Source: Streptomyces sp. ST2-7A
GTDB taxonomy: Bacteria > Actinomycetota > Actinomycetes > Streptomycetales > Streptomycetaceae
Direction: 5' to 3'
Assembly (NCBI RefSeq): GCF_021390475.1
Contig: NZ_JAJUWS010000013.1
Span: forward strand, 61,212 to 125,211
Length of the DNA stretch: 64,000 bases
Shown here: positions 35,054 to 44,129 of the stretch, one piece after another
Layout of the letters: each line of letters opens with the position of its first letter
Position numbering within the stretch: the stretch's first letter is position 1
Made by a program: the position numbers and the translations under genes
The notes under the pieces: generated by a model
What the model saw: the letters and a program-made list of their open reading frames with translations, nothing else
Database searches by the model: none
Told to the model about the DNA's origin: nothing

Positions 35054-35509
35054 CGCCTACCCCCTTCGTGGCCGGTGCGGGGGAGCCGCGCGGCGACCCC
35101 GCGGTGCGGTGGGTTGCGGCAGCCCCCTCGGCTGCCCCCTCGTGCCGGCGCCAGCCTACGTGCGGACGGGTACGGGGTACACCCGGGGTGTACGGCTCGT
35201 ACAGGTCTGTGACAGGGGAACGGTCCGGCGGATACCGGCCGGGGTGTGGACACCGGCGCCGGCGCGGAGCGGGACCGAGCGGATTCGCCCTTGAGGGACT
35301 CCGCTATGTTGCCCGAGAGTGGACACGACGGAGGGGAACACCCGGGCGTCCCGCCGAGCGGCGGCCGAACGGGCGTTCCCGGTGGGACCGGGGTCAACGA
35401 CGGGGGCCGACCCCGGTCCCGCCGGGTCCGCCCCGCCGTCGCTTCCCGTCCCGCGCCCCCGGCGGACCCGCCCGGGTCCGTTCCCCACCGCGCCCCGGAA
35501 GGACCCACC
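35054..35509. other. divergent promoter region of esxA-like gene and eccC
   Basis: The 456 bases contain the palindrome at 35177-35193 and otherwise no supported gene. Frames that would extend EccC at its N-terminus through this region are low-complexity and lack the ubiquitin-like fold, so I place the EccC start at 35510. Confidence 0.5.
35177..35193. promoter_or_regulatory. perfect palindrome in the esxA/eccC intergenic region
   Basis: GTACACCCGGGGTGTAC is an exact 8-base inverted repeat around one base. It lies 124 bases from the esxA-like start and 317 from eccC and is a good candidate operator. The cognate regulator is unknown. Confidence 0.55.
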
Positions 35510-38500
35510 GTGCGCCTGACCCTCACCGTCGTGGACCCCATCGGCGGCCATCGCGCGGACGCGGTGCTCGACGCCGATCCGGGCACCGCCGTCGGCGATC
35601 TGGTGCCGGAACTTCTCGAGTTGACCGGAAGTCGATGGTCACCGACCTCGGGGACCGGGTCGCACGCCGCCCCCGGTGGCGCCGGGTGGCCCCCCGGCAT
35701 ACCGCATCAGCGGCAGGGCTCCGGCTCCCCGGTGCCCGGACACCCGGGGGCGCTCCCGCCGTTCGGCGCTCCGCACGCCCCACCCCGGGGCGCGCCCCGG
35801 GCCCACCCGTACGCACAACCCCCCGCCCACTCCCATCCCGGCGGTGCGGCGCATCCGTGGTCGGGAGGCGGCGCGGCGCCCGCCGGCCCACCGCCGATCT
35901 ACGTCGACGGCGCGCCGGTGGACCCCCGACTCCCGCTGGCCGAGTCGCCCTTGCGCGAGGGCACCGTCGTCAGCCTGCACACCCCCGACGGCTGCCCGCC
36001 CGGCGAACCCAACGGCTTCGTCGAACTGCGGGTCGTCGGCGGGCCGGCGGCCGGCGCCGTGCACCGCCTGGGGGTCGGCCGCGTCGACATCGGATCCGCC
36101 TCCGGGACCGCGGTGCGGATCGCCGACCCGACCCTGGCCGGTCGGGCGCTCACCCTGCGGGTCAACGCCGAGGGTTCGTGCACCGTCGTCGTCCACGGCG
36201 ACGCCGCCGTCCGGATCGACGGCGCGGAGCCGGAGGAGGGGGTGGAACGGATCCCCTGGCCGTTGGGCGGTCAACTCGCCGTCGGCGACACCCTGCTGGA
36301 GGTCGCCCCCTATTTCCCGCCGGACGCCGCCCTGCGGCCCTCCGAGGACGGCGGCGGACTGGACTACAACCGGCCCCCGCGGCTGATCCCGCCCAAGCAC
36401 CCCACCCACTTCCGCCTCCCCAAGCCGCCGGACGAGCCGGACAAGCGCCCGCTGCCGTGGGTGCTCGCCTTCGTGCCCCTGGTCGGCGCGGTCACCCTGG
36501 CGCTGCTGCTGGGCCGCTGGGTCTTCCTGATCATGGCGGTGCTCTCGCCGATCATGCTCTTCGCCAACTACTTCATGTCGACGAAGAACGCCCGCCGCAA
36601 GTACGCCGAACGGGTCAAGGAGTACGAGGAGACCAAGGAGCGGGTCGAGAGCGACGCCCAGCAGGCCCTGGCGGCCGAACGGTTCACCCGCCGGCACGCC
36701 GCCCCCGACCCGGCCGTGGTGCTCAACGCCGCCACCGGCCCGCGCACCCGCCTGTGGGAGCGCCGGCGCAGCGACGACGACCACCTGCTGCTGCGGGTCG
36801 GCACCTGCGACCTCGACTCCGAGGTGATCCTCAGCGATCCCGAACAGGACGACCACAAGCGCGAGGTCACCTGGAAGATCCCCGACGCGCCGGTCACCAT
36901 CCCGATGCGCGAGCACGGCGTGGTCGGCCTGGCCGCCCCCGGCGGCATGGCGCGGGCCATGGGGCGCTGGGCCGTCGGTCAACTCGTCGCCCTGCACAGC
37001 CCCAACGACGTCCAGCTCTATCTGCTCACCGACGCCACCGGCCGGGACGACTGGGAGTGGGTGCGCTGGCTGCCGCACACCCGGCCCGAGTCCGAGCGCA
37101 ACACCAACGTACTGATCGGCACCGACGCCGAGACGGTCGGTGCCCGTCTCGCGGAGCTGACCGGGCTGCTGGACGGCCGGCTCAAGGCGGCGAAGAAGTC
37201 CCGCTCCCGTACCGCCGAGTTCTCCGACCCGGACGTCGTGATCGTCTTCGACGGTTCGCGGCGGATGCGCACGCTGCCGGGTGTGATCCGGCTGCTCAAG
37301 GAGGGGCCATCGGTCGGCATCCACTCCCTGTGCCTGGACGAGGAGGAGCGCTTCCTGCCCGGCGAGTGCCAGGCGGTCGCCGTGGCCGAGCCCCGGCCCG
37401 ACCCCTCGGCCAACCCGTGGGAGCAGTTCCGGGCCGGGCTGCCGCAGGGTGGCTTCGGCGGGTTCCCCGGCGGCGCCCCCGGCTTCGGCGCTCCCGGCCG
37501 CCCCGCCACCGGCCGCCCCGCCACCGGCCGACCCGCCGCCGGCGACCCGTCGCGGGGCCGGACCGGTGAGGGCGCGGCGCCCGTCCCGGACCGCCTGCGG
37601 GTGGAGCGCAAGGGCGCCGATCCGATCCGCGGCGTGCTGCCGGACCTGGTCTCCCCCCACTGGTGCGCCCTGATCTCCCGGTCCCTGGCACCGCTGAGGG
37701 ACATCAGCGGCGAGGTCGAGGGCGCCGGCCTGCCCTCCTCCAGCCGACTGCTGGACGTCATGGAGTTGGAACCGCCGACGCCGGAGGCGATCGCCGCCCG
37801 CTGGCGCTTCGACGGTCAGTCCACCACCGCCGTCATCGGCGAGTCCTACGACGGGGCGTTCGCCCTGGACCTGCGCCGGGACGGCCCGCACGGACTGATC
37901 GCCGGTACCACCGGCTCCGGCAAGTCCGAGCTGCTCCAGACCATCGTGGCCTCCCTGGCGGTCGCGAACACGCCCGAGAACATGACCTTCGTCCTGGTCG
38001 ACTACAAGGGCGGGTCCGCGTTCAAGGACTGTGTGCAACTGCCGCACACCGTCGGCATGGTCACCGATCTGGACAACCACCTGGTGGAGCGGGCGCTGCG
38101 CTCGCTGGGCGCCGAGTTGACCCGCCGCGAGCACATCCTGGCGGCCGTCGGCGCCAAGGACATCGAGGACCACCAGGACCTCGCCCGCCGCGAGCCCGGT
38201 CGGCACCGGCCGATGCCCCGCCTGCTCATCGTGATCGACGAGTTCGCCTCGATGGTCCGCGAACTGCCGGACTTCGTGAAGGGCCTGGTCAACATCGCCC
38301 AGCGCGGGCGGTCCCTCGGCATCCACCTGTTGCTGGCCACCCAGCGGCCCTCCGGGGTGGTCTCCCCGGAGATCCGCGCCAATACCAACCTGCGGATCGC
38401 GCTGCGCGTCACCGACGCCGGCGAGTCCACCGACGTCATCGACGCCCCCGACGCGGGCCTGATCGCCAAGTCCACGCCGGGCCGCGCCTACGTGCGGCTG

Positions 38501-40339
38501 GGCGCCTCCTCGTTGGTGCCCTTCCAGTCCGGCCGTGTCGGCGGTCGGCGGCCGGGTGCGGTGGACCCGGCCGTCTCCCGGCCCTGGTCCAAGGAGTTGG
38601 ACTGGAACGCGTTGGGTCGTGAGGCGCTCCGACGCCCGGAGGGCACCCGCACCGAGGACGACGCCAACACCGACCTGCGGGTCCTGGTGGACGCGGTCAT
38701 CGAGGCGGACCGCGCCCTGGGCTTCCCCCGGCAGCACCGCCCGTGGTTGGACCCGCTGCCGGAGACGGTCCGCGTGGACGAGTTGCCCGCCCCCGCGTCC
38801 GCCGGCGCGCTGCCCGCCACCGCCTTCGCGGTGGAGGACGTTCCCGAACGGCAGAGCCGCCGCCCGCTGGCGGTCGACTTCGCGTCCTTCGGGCACCTGC
38901 TGGTCGCCGGCGCCCCGCGCACCGGCCGTTCCCAGCTGCTGCGCACCATCGCGGGCACCCTGGCCGGCACCCACTCCTGCCGGGACGTCCACCTCTACGC
39001 CTTCGACTGCGGCAACGGGGCGTTGAACGTCCTCACCCGGCTGCCGCACTGCGGCGCGGTGGTCGGCCGCAACCAGGTGGACCGCGCCAAGCGGCTCCTC
39101 CAACGGCTGGACGGGGAGGTGGCCCGCCGGCAGGAGGTGCTGGCCCGGGACGCCCTCGCCGACATCGGGGAACAGCGCGCGGCGGCGCCGCCGGACGAAC
39201 GCCTGCCCCACATCGTGCTGTTCGTGGACCGCTGGGAGGGCTGGCTGCCCTCCCTGGGCGAGATCGACACCGGCGCCCTGACCGATCAACTGTTCTTCAT
39301 CATGCGCGAGGGCGCCAGCGTCGGCGTGCACGTCGTGATCACCGGTGACCAGCGGGTGCTGACCGGCCGGATCAGCAGCCTCGCCGAGGACAAGTACACC
39401 TTCCGGCTCCAGGACCGCACCGACTACTCGGCGGCGGGCCTGCGTCCGCGCGACATCCCCGAGGAGGTGCCGGCCGGCCGCATGTTCCGTGGCCAGTCCG
39501 GGGGCGAGGCACAGGTCGCGGTCCTGGGCGACGACCTGTCGGGTCAGGGGCAGGCGGCGGCGCTGACCGCCATCGGCGAGGCGGCCCGGGAGCGGGACGC
39601 CGGGGTACCGCGGGCCCGGCGGCCGTTCCGGGTGGACGTCCTGCCGGCCAACCTCACCTTCGCGGACGCCTGGGGGATGCGCGACCCGGAGACCTCCGGG
39701 TCGCGGTTGTGGGCGCTGGTCGGCGTGGGCGGCGACGAGTTGACGGCTTTCGGCCCCGACATGGCCGGCGGCCTGCCGTCCTTCGTCGTCGCGGGACCGG
39801 CCAAGTCCGGCCGCAGCACCGTGCTGATGCACATGGCCCGCTCCTTCCTGCGCAACGGCGTCCGCCTGGTGCTCTCCACGCCGCGGCAGTCGCCGCTGGA
39901 GGCGCTGGAGGGTGAGGAGGGCGTGCTGTCCGTGCTGCGCGGCACCAAGATCACCAACGAGGAGGTGGCCGCGGCGGTGGCCTCCGCCTCACCCGCCGAG
40001 CCGATCGTCTTCATGATGGACGACGCGGAGGAACTGCGCCGTACCCGCGACGCCGAGGACGAACTGCGCGCCATGGTGGTGCGCGGGAGCGAACGCGGCA
40101 TCTGCACGGTGCTCGGCGGTGACGCCGCCGATGTGTGCAGCGGCTTCAGCGGCTGGCAGGCGGAGGTCAAGAAGGCCCGCCGCGGCCTGCTGCTCTCCCC
40201 GCAGACGCACCGACACGGCGAGTTGATCGGCGCGAAGCTGGCGCGCAGCGTGGCGGTGGAACGTCCGCAGCCGGGCAGCGGGATCCTCCATCTGGGTGAC
40301 GGGATACCGATGACGGTCCGTCTGCCGGTGCCGGGATGA
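35510..40339 (+). CDS. eccC: type VII secretion FtsK/SpoIIIE ATPase EccC
   Basis: The 1609-residue protein starts with a ubiquitin-like segment (RLTLTVVDPIGG), a Pro/Gly-rich linker and an FHA-like domain (about 175-265). Two membrane helices follow near 320-360. Three FtsK-type ATPase domains have Walker A motifs GTTGSGKS (about 798), GAPRTGRS (about 1135) and GPAKSGRS (about 1428). Only the first has a canonical P-loop lysine; the other two have Arg. The single-chain form is typical of Streptomyces. The GTG at 35510 follows GGAAGGA. No EccB, EccD, EccE or MycP gene is found on either side. Confidence 0.93.
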   Translation: MRLTLTVVDPIGGHRADAVLDADPGTAVGDLVPELLELTGSRWSPTSGTGSHAAPGGAGWPPGIPHQRQGSGSPVPGHPGALPPFGAPHAPPRGAPRAHPYAQPPAHSHPGGAAHPWSGGGAAPAGPPPIYVDGAPVDPRLPLAESPLREGTVVSLHTPDGCPPGEPNGFVELRVVGGPAAGAVHRLGVGRVDIGSASGTAVRIADPTLAGRALTLRVNAEGSCTVVVHGDAAVRIDGAEPEEGVERIPWPLGGQLAVGDTLLEVAPYFPPDAALRPSEDGGGLDYNRPPRLIPPKHPTHFRLPKPPDEPDKRPLPWVLAFVPLVGAVTLALLLGRWVFLIMAVLSPIMLFANYFMSTKNARRKYAERVKEYEETKERVESDAQQALAAERFTRRHAAPDPAVVLNAATGPRTRLWERRRSDDDHLLLRVGTCDLDSEVILSDPEQDDHKREVTWKIPDAPVTIPMREHGVVGLAAPGGMARAMGRWAVGQLVALHSPNDVQLYLLTDATGRDDWEWVRWLPHTRPESERNTNVLIGTDAETVGARLAELTGLLDGRLKAAKKSRSRTAEFSDPDVVIVFDGSRRMRTLPGVIRLLKEGPSVGIHSLCLDEEERFLPGECQAVAVAEPRPDPSANPWEQFRAGLPQGGFGGFPGGAPGFGAPGRPATGRPATGRPAAGDPSRGRTGEGAAPVPDRLRVERKGADPIRGVLPDLVSPHWCALISRSLAPLRDISGEVEGAGLPSSSRLLDVMELEPPTPEAIAARWRFDGQSTTAVIGESYDGAFALDLRRDGPHGLIAGTTGSGKSELLQTIVASLAVANTPENMTFVLVDYKGGSAFKDCVQLPHTVGMVTDLDNHLVERALRSLGAELTRREHILAAVGAKDIEDHQDLARREPGRHRPMPRLLIVIDEFASMVRELPDFVKGLVNIAQRGRSLGIHLLLATQRPSGVVSPEIRANTNLRIALRVTDAGESTDVIDAPDAGLIAKSTPGRAYVRLGASSLVPFQSGRVGGRRPGAVDPAVSRPWSKELDWNALGREALRRPEGTRTEDDANTDLRVLVDAVIEADRALGFPRQHRPWLDPLPETVRVDELPAPASAGALPATAFAVEDVPERQSRRPLAVDFASFGHLLVAGAPRTGRSQLLRTIAGTLAGTHSCRDVHLYAFDCGNGALNVLTRLPHCGAVVGRNQVDRAKRLLQRLDGEVARRQEVLARDALADIGEQRAAAPPDERLPHIVLFVDRWEGWLPSLGEIDTGALTDQLFFIMREGASVGVHVVITGDQRVLTGRISSLAEDKYTFRLQDRTDYSAAGLRPRDIPEEVPAGRMFRGQSGGEAQVAVLGDDLSGQGQAAALTAIGEAARERDAGVPRARRPFRVDVLPANLTFADAWGMRDPETSGSRLWALVGVGGDELTAFGPDMAGGLPSFVVAGPAKSGRSTVLMHMARSFLRNGVRLVLSTPRQSPLEALEGEEGVLSVLRGTKITNEEVAAAVASASPAEPIVFMMDDAEELRRTRDAEDELRAMVVRGSERGICTVLGGDAADVCSGFSGWQAEVKKARRGLLLSPQTHRHGELIGAKLARSVAVERPQPGSGILHLGDGIPMTVRLPVPG

Positions 40340-40388
40340 CCGGGGGAGGGCGGGACCGGACGCGATCCCGACCCGCCCTCCCCCGGTC
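40338..40388 (+). terminator. eccC terminator
   Basis: Bases 40338-40354 and 40372-40388 are exact 17-base inverted repeats around a 17-base loop. The stem begins inside the eccC stop codon. Confidence 0.8.
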
Positions 40389-40846
40389 GGCGCCCGGTCG
40401 ACGCCGGTGCTCCCGGAACCTGTTTTGGACGGGCCGGACACGGCGTCCCGGCGCGGCCGTCGGGGGCGCCGGGCGATCACCGCGCGGTGAATGGTTGTTG
40501 CACGGGTGTGACGGCCCTGTCGTTGTAGCGCCACTCGGGCGGCTGATACCGTTCGAGCGTCCTGTCCGCCCGACAGGGGTGGCCACGAGGGGAATCGGGG
40601 AATCCGACCCCCGCCGCGTCCGGGAGACCGACCGCGTCCGGTGTGCCGCACGGGTGGGCGACCTCCGACACCGATCGACCGTACGGGGCACCGACCGCGT
40701 CGGGGACCGGGCGCCGGGGACGCGCGGGGTGATCCCGCCGGGGACGAGGACACGAGAACAACCGAGACACGGTTCACGGGCCCGACCCGGTGCCCGCGAA
40801 CCCCGAAGCGCCCGTCGGGGCGCGAGTCGACCGCGGGGGTGGTGGC
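40389..40846 (+). other. upstream region of the Tad pilus operon
   Basis: After the eccC terminator about 460 bases precede the first pilus gene. A locally less GC-rich stretch at 40485-40560 may hold the promoter. No gene is supported. Open frames that extend the first pilus gene upstream lack any recognisable motif. Confidence 0.4.
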
Positions 40847-41548
40847 GTGAAGACCCGGGACCGGGCTGCCGCGCATGCGAACAGGCCCGTCACGACGGGG
40901 GCACCGATGCCGGCCGATCGCCTGCCGACGCCTCCGCGCGAACGCAAGCCCGCCCTCGCCGCCCTGGCGGTCCTGCTGATCCTCATCGGCGCCCTCGGTG
41001 CCGCCACGCTGGTGCTGCGCGCCGGTGACCGGATCGAGGTCATCAAGATCACCGAGCGGGTGCCCGCCGGACAGCCCATTCCCGACTCCGCGATGGCGCC
41101 GGTGCTCGTGGCCGAGGACGAGGCCGTCTCCTACGTGCGCTGGGGCCAGCGCGGCATGTTGGCCGACGACTACCGGCCGGGGGTGGACCTGGTCGCCGGC
41201 ACCCTGCTGGTCGGCGAGATGCTCACCACCGACGAGACGCTGGGCAGCGACGAGGTCATCGTCGGTGTCTCGCTGCGCGCCGGGCAGTTCCCCTCCGGGC
41301 TGAAGGCCGGTGACACGGTGGCCGCCTACTGGGTGGGCGACGAGCGCACCGGGGACGAGTCCGCCGCCCGTGAGACGGTGATCGCCGAGCGGGTGAAGGT
41401 CGAGAACATCTTCGGCGAGTCCGACGTCGCCGGCCGCAACAACCTCGCCGTCACCCTTCGGGTGAACCGCGGCGAGGCGCCGGACCTGGCCCGGGCCGCC
41501 TCGGGCGGGGACGTGTCGCTGGTCATCGTCCCCTCCGGCACCTCCTGA
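40847..41548 (+). CDS. CpaB/RcpC-like SAF-domain protein of the Tad pilus
   Basis: The 233-residue protein has one transmembrane helix (about residues 40-60) followed by an SAF domain (RVPAGQPIPDSAMAPVLV) and the RcpC-like second half (GVSLRAGQFPSGLKAGDTV). In Tad systems this protein helps organise pilus assembly at the envelope. The GTG at 40847 is favoured by a GGGGGTGG sequence upstream; an ATG at 40907 is also possible. It heads the pilus operon. Confidence 0.85.
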   Translation: MKTRDRAAAHANRPVTTGAPMPADRLPTPPRERKPALAALAVLLILIGALGAATLVLRAGDRIEVIKITERVPAGQPIPDSAMAPVLVAEDEAVSYVRWGQRGMLADDYRPGVDLVAGTLLVGEMLTTDETLGSDEVIVGVSLRAGQFPSGLKAGDTVAAYWVGDERTGDESAARETVIAERVKVENIFGESDVAGRNNLAVTLRVNRGEAPDLARAASGGDVSLVIVPSGTS

Positions 41549-41567
41549 TTCCGGCACCTCCCGATCC

Positions 41568-41640
41568 GAACCGATCGATCCGCACCCGACCCCACCCGAG
41601 CCCGAACCGAGCCCGAACCGATCGAGCCGCACCCGACCCC
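41568..41640. repeat. imperfect direct repeat after the CpaB-like gene
   Basis: The 26-base unit at 41568-41593 recurs at 41615-41640 with one mismatch. A hairpin follows at 41651-41679. The gap of 253 bases between 41548 and 41802 contains no gene. Confidence 0.6.
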
Positions 41641-41650
41641 GGTCCGATCC

Positions 41651-41679
41651 GGGAGCCCCGACTCCGGTCCGGGGCTCCC
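41651..41679 (+). terminator. hairpin within the Tad operon
   Basis: GGGAGCCCC (41651-41659) and GGGGCTCCC (41671-41679) form a perfect 9-base stem with an 11-base loop. It may attenuate transcription into the remaining pilus genes. Confidence 0.5.
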
Positions 41680-41801
41680 CGACCCGGGGGCCGGCGGGGG
41701 AGCCCGGGCCGGGTGAGCGGCCGACCCGGTCCCGGCGGGTGGCACCGGCGGCGGAGGCACGACGGAACGACCCGCACCGAAACACGAGGGGCAGAAGACA
41801 G

Positions 41802-42824
41802 ATGGCGTTGATCGCACTGGCCGCGGACAAGGGGGCGCCCGGCGTCACCACCGCGGCGGTCGCCCTGGCCGCGCTGTGGCCGCGACGGGTGCTGCTCGCC
41901 GAGACCGACCCGGCCGGCGGCGACCTCGTCTACCGTGCCTCCCGTGCCGACGGCGGCCCCCTGGACCCCGGCACCGGTCTGCTCTCCCTCGCCGCCACCG
42001 CCCGTCGCGGCATCGCCGCCGAGCAGCTGTGGGATCACTCGCAGCGGGTCGCCGGCGGCCTGGACGTGATCGTCGGCCTCGGCACCTCCGAGCAGGCCGC
42101 CGGACTGACCGGACAGTGGGGCACCCTCGGCCGGGCCTTCGCCGACCTCGCCGGGTCCCCCCACCCCGAGGCCGCCGCCGACGTGATCGCCGACTGCGGA
42201 CGGCTCGGAGCCGACTCCCCGACCGCCGCGCTCGTCCAGCACGCCACGCTCCTGCTGGTCGTCACCGGCGCCGCCCCCGAGCACCTGGCCCGGGCCCGGG
42301 ACCGCGTCATCGCCCTGGGCAACAAGCTGCACGGCGGGCGCACCGGCCCGGCCCACACCGGGCTGCCCCGCCTCGGCGTGGTGCTGGTCGCCGACCCGCA
42401 GCGCGGCCACCGGCTCGCCGGCGAGGTCAACGAGATGCTCTCCGGGGCGGGCGCCCCCGCCCGGGTGGTGGGCCTGGTCGCCGACGATCCCGCCGGAGCC
42501 GAGCAGTTGGCGGGGCGGCGGCGTGGTCGTCTGGACCGCTCGCTGCTGATCCGTTCGGCGCGCAAGGTCGTCGCCGACCTGCACCGCGTCTTCCACGCCG
42601 AGCTCACCCCGGCGGGCGGCCCCGGCGGTCGGCCGCCGGTGCCCCATCCCGGTGGCCCGACGGCCGGTGCCCCCGCCGCGATGCCCCCCGGTACCGGCAC
42701 GCCCCCGCCCGGCCCGAACCCCGTCTTCCCGCCCGGTCCGGCGGCCCCGGCGGGCGGTTACGGCTACCCGCCGGCCGCCGGCCCGACCGGTCCCCGTCCC
42801 GTCGAACCGGGGGCGGGCCGATGA
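41802..42824 (+). CDS. CpaE/TadZ-like ParA-family protein
   Basis: The 340-residue protein has the fold and position of the Tad localisation ATPase. The N-terminal loop reads AADKGAPGVTTAA in place of the deviant Walker A KGGxGKT/S, with Pro-Gly-Val where the second lysine is expected, and LLAETDPAGGDL follows. The last 80 residues are Pro/Gly-rich. It may therefore bind but not hydrolyse ATP. It overlaps the CpaF start by four bases (ATGA). Confidence 0.82.
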   Translation: MALIALAADKGAPGVTTAAVALAALWPRRVLLAETDPAGGDLVYRASRADGGPLDPGTGLLSLAATARRGIAAEQLWDHSQRVAGGLDVIVGLGTSEQAAGLTGQWGTLGRAFADLAGSPHPEAAADVIADCGRLGADSPTAALVQHATLLLVVTGAAPEHLARARDRVIALGNKLHGGRTGPAHTGLPRLGVVLVADPQRGHRLAGEVNEMLSGAGAPARVVGLVADDPAGAEQLAGRRRGRLDRSLLIRSARKVVADLHRVFHAELTPAGGPGGRPPVPHPGGPTAGAPAAMPPGTGTPPPGPNPVFPPGPAAPAGGYGYPPAAGPTGPRPVEPGAGR

Positions 42825-44122
42825 GCGAGGTCAACCACCAACTCGTCAAGCGCTTCCGCCAGGAGAGCGGCGACCGGCTCGCCGAGCAGCGCCGCGCCGA
42901 CCAGACGAGCGGCCTACGGGCGATGACCCCCGAGGACGAACGGCACTACGCCCGCGCGGTCATCGCGCAGGTCCTCGAGGAGTACGTCCGCGAGGAGATC
43001 TCCCAGGGCCGCCCGCCGCTGGACGCGCGGTCCGAGGAGGCGTACGCCGCCGCCGTGCACGCCGCGCTGTTCGGCGTCGGACGGCTGCAACCCCTCCTGG
43101 ACGATCCCGACATCGAGAACATCGACATCAACGGCTGCGACCAGGTCTTCATCGGCTACGCCGACGGCCGGGAGTCGCGCGGCGATCCGGTCGCCGAGAG
43201 CGACGAGGAACTCGTCGAACTCATCCAGGTCCTGGGCGCCTACTCCGGCCTGTCCTCGCGTCCCTTCGACTCCGCCAACCCCCAGCTGGACCTGCGGCTG
43301 CCCGACGGTTCCCGGCTCTCCGCCGTCATGGACGTCACCCGCCGACCCGCGCTGTCCATCCGCCGGGCCCGGCTGGGCAAGGTCTTCCTCGCCGACCTGA
43401 TCGGCAACGGCACCGTCACCCCCGAGATCGGCAGCTTCATGTCCGCCGCCGTACGGGCCCGCAAGAACATCATGATCGCCGGCTCCACCAACGCCGGGAA
43501 GACCACCCTGCTGCGCGCCCTGGCCAACGAGATCCCGGCCGAGGAGCGCCTGGTCACCGTCGAGCGCGCGCTGGAGCTGGGGCTCGACCAGTTCGCCGAA
43601 CTCCACCCCAACGTGGTGGCCTTCGAGGAACGCCTGCCCAACTCCGAGGGCCAGGGCTCGATCTCCATGGCCGAACTGGTCCGCCGCTCGCTGCGCATGA
43701 ACCCCTCCCGGGTCATCGTCGGCGAGGTTCTCGGCGACGAGATCGTCACCATGCTCAACGCGATGTCGCAGGGCAACGACGGCTCGCTGTCCACCATCCA
43801 CGCCAACAGCTCGCAGGAGGTCTTCAACCGGATCTCCACCTACGCCCTCCAAGCCGCCGAGCGCCTGCCGATCGAGGCCAGCCAGATGCTGATCGCGGGC
43901 GCGGTCAACTTCGTGGTCTTCATCCAGCGCCGCAACCTCTACGGGCGCGGCGGCACCCTGCGCCGCCTGGTCACCTCGGTGCGCGAGGTCAACGGCGTGG
44001 ACGGCCGGGTGCTCTCCAGCGAGGTCTTCGCCGAGGGGCCCGACGGCGTGCCGCGCGCCGCCGCGGCGATCTCCTGCGCCGACGAGCTGGCCCAACACGG
44101 CTACCACGGAATGTGGGGGTGA
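42821..44122 (+). CDS. Tad pilus secretion ATPase CpaF/TadA
   Basis: The 433-residue GspE-family ATPase powers Flp pilus assembly. It shows Walker A GSTNAGKTT (about residue 221), the Asp/Glu boxes after it, EVLGDEIVTMLNAMSQGNDG and the His motif STIHANS. The start overlaps the preceding stop. The size is normal for CpaF. Confidence 0.95.
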   Translation: MSEVNHQLVKRFRQESGDRLAEQRRADQTSGLRAMTPEDERHYARAVIAQVLEEYVREEISQGRPPLDARSEEAYAAAVHAALFGVGRLQPLLDDPDIENIDINGCDQVFIGYADGRESRGDPVAESDEELVELIQVLGAYSGLSSRPFDSANPQLDLRLPDGSRLSAVMDVTRRPALSIRRARLGKVFLADLIGNGTVTPEIGSFMSAAVRARKNIMIAGSTNAGKTTLLRALANEIPAEERLVTVERALELGLDQFAELHPNVVAFEERLPNSEGQGSISMAELVRRSLRMNPSRVIVGEVLGDEIVTMLNAMSQGNDGSLSTIHANSSQEVFNRISTYALQAAERLPIEASQMLIAGAVNFVVFIQRRNLYGRGGTLRRLVTSVREVNGVDGRVLSSEVFAEGPDGVPRAAAAISCADELAQHGYHGMWG

Positions 44123-44129
44123 ACGCGTC

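Noticed and set aside
35246..35509. An N-terminal extension of EccC by 88 residues
   Set aside because: It is Pro/Gly/Arg-rich, lies in the promoter region and has no ribosome binding site; the GTG at 35510 has one and starts the expected ubiquitin-like segment.
40389..40846. A longer CpaB-like protein or an extra gene in the 40.4-40.85 kb gap
   Set aside because: Upstream extensions are low-complexity and lack any domain; the membrane helix and SAF domain are complete from the chosen start.
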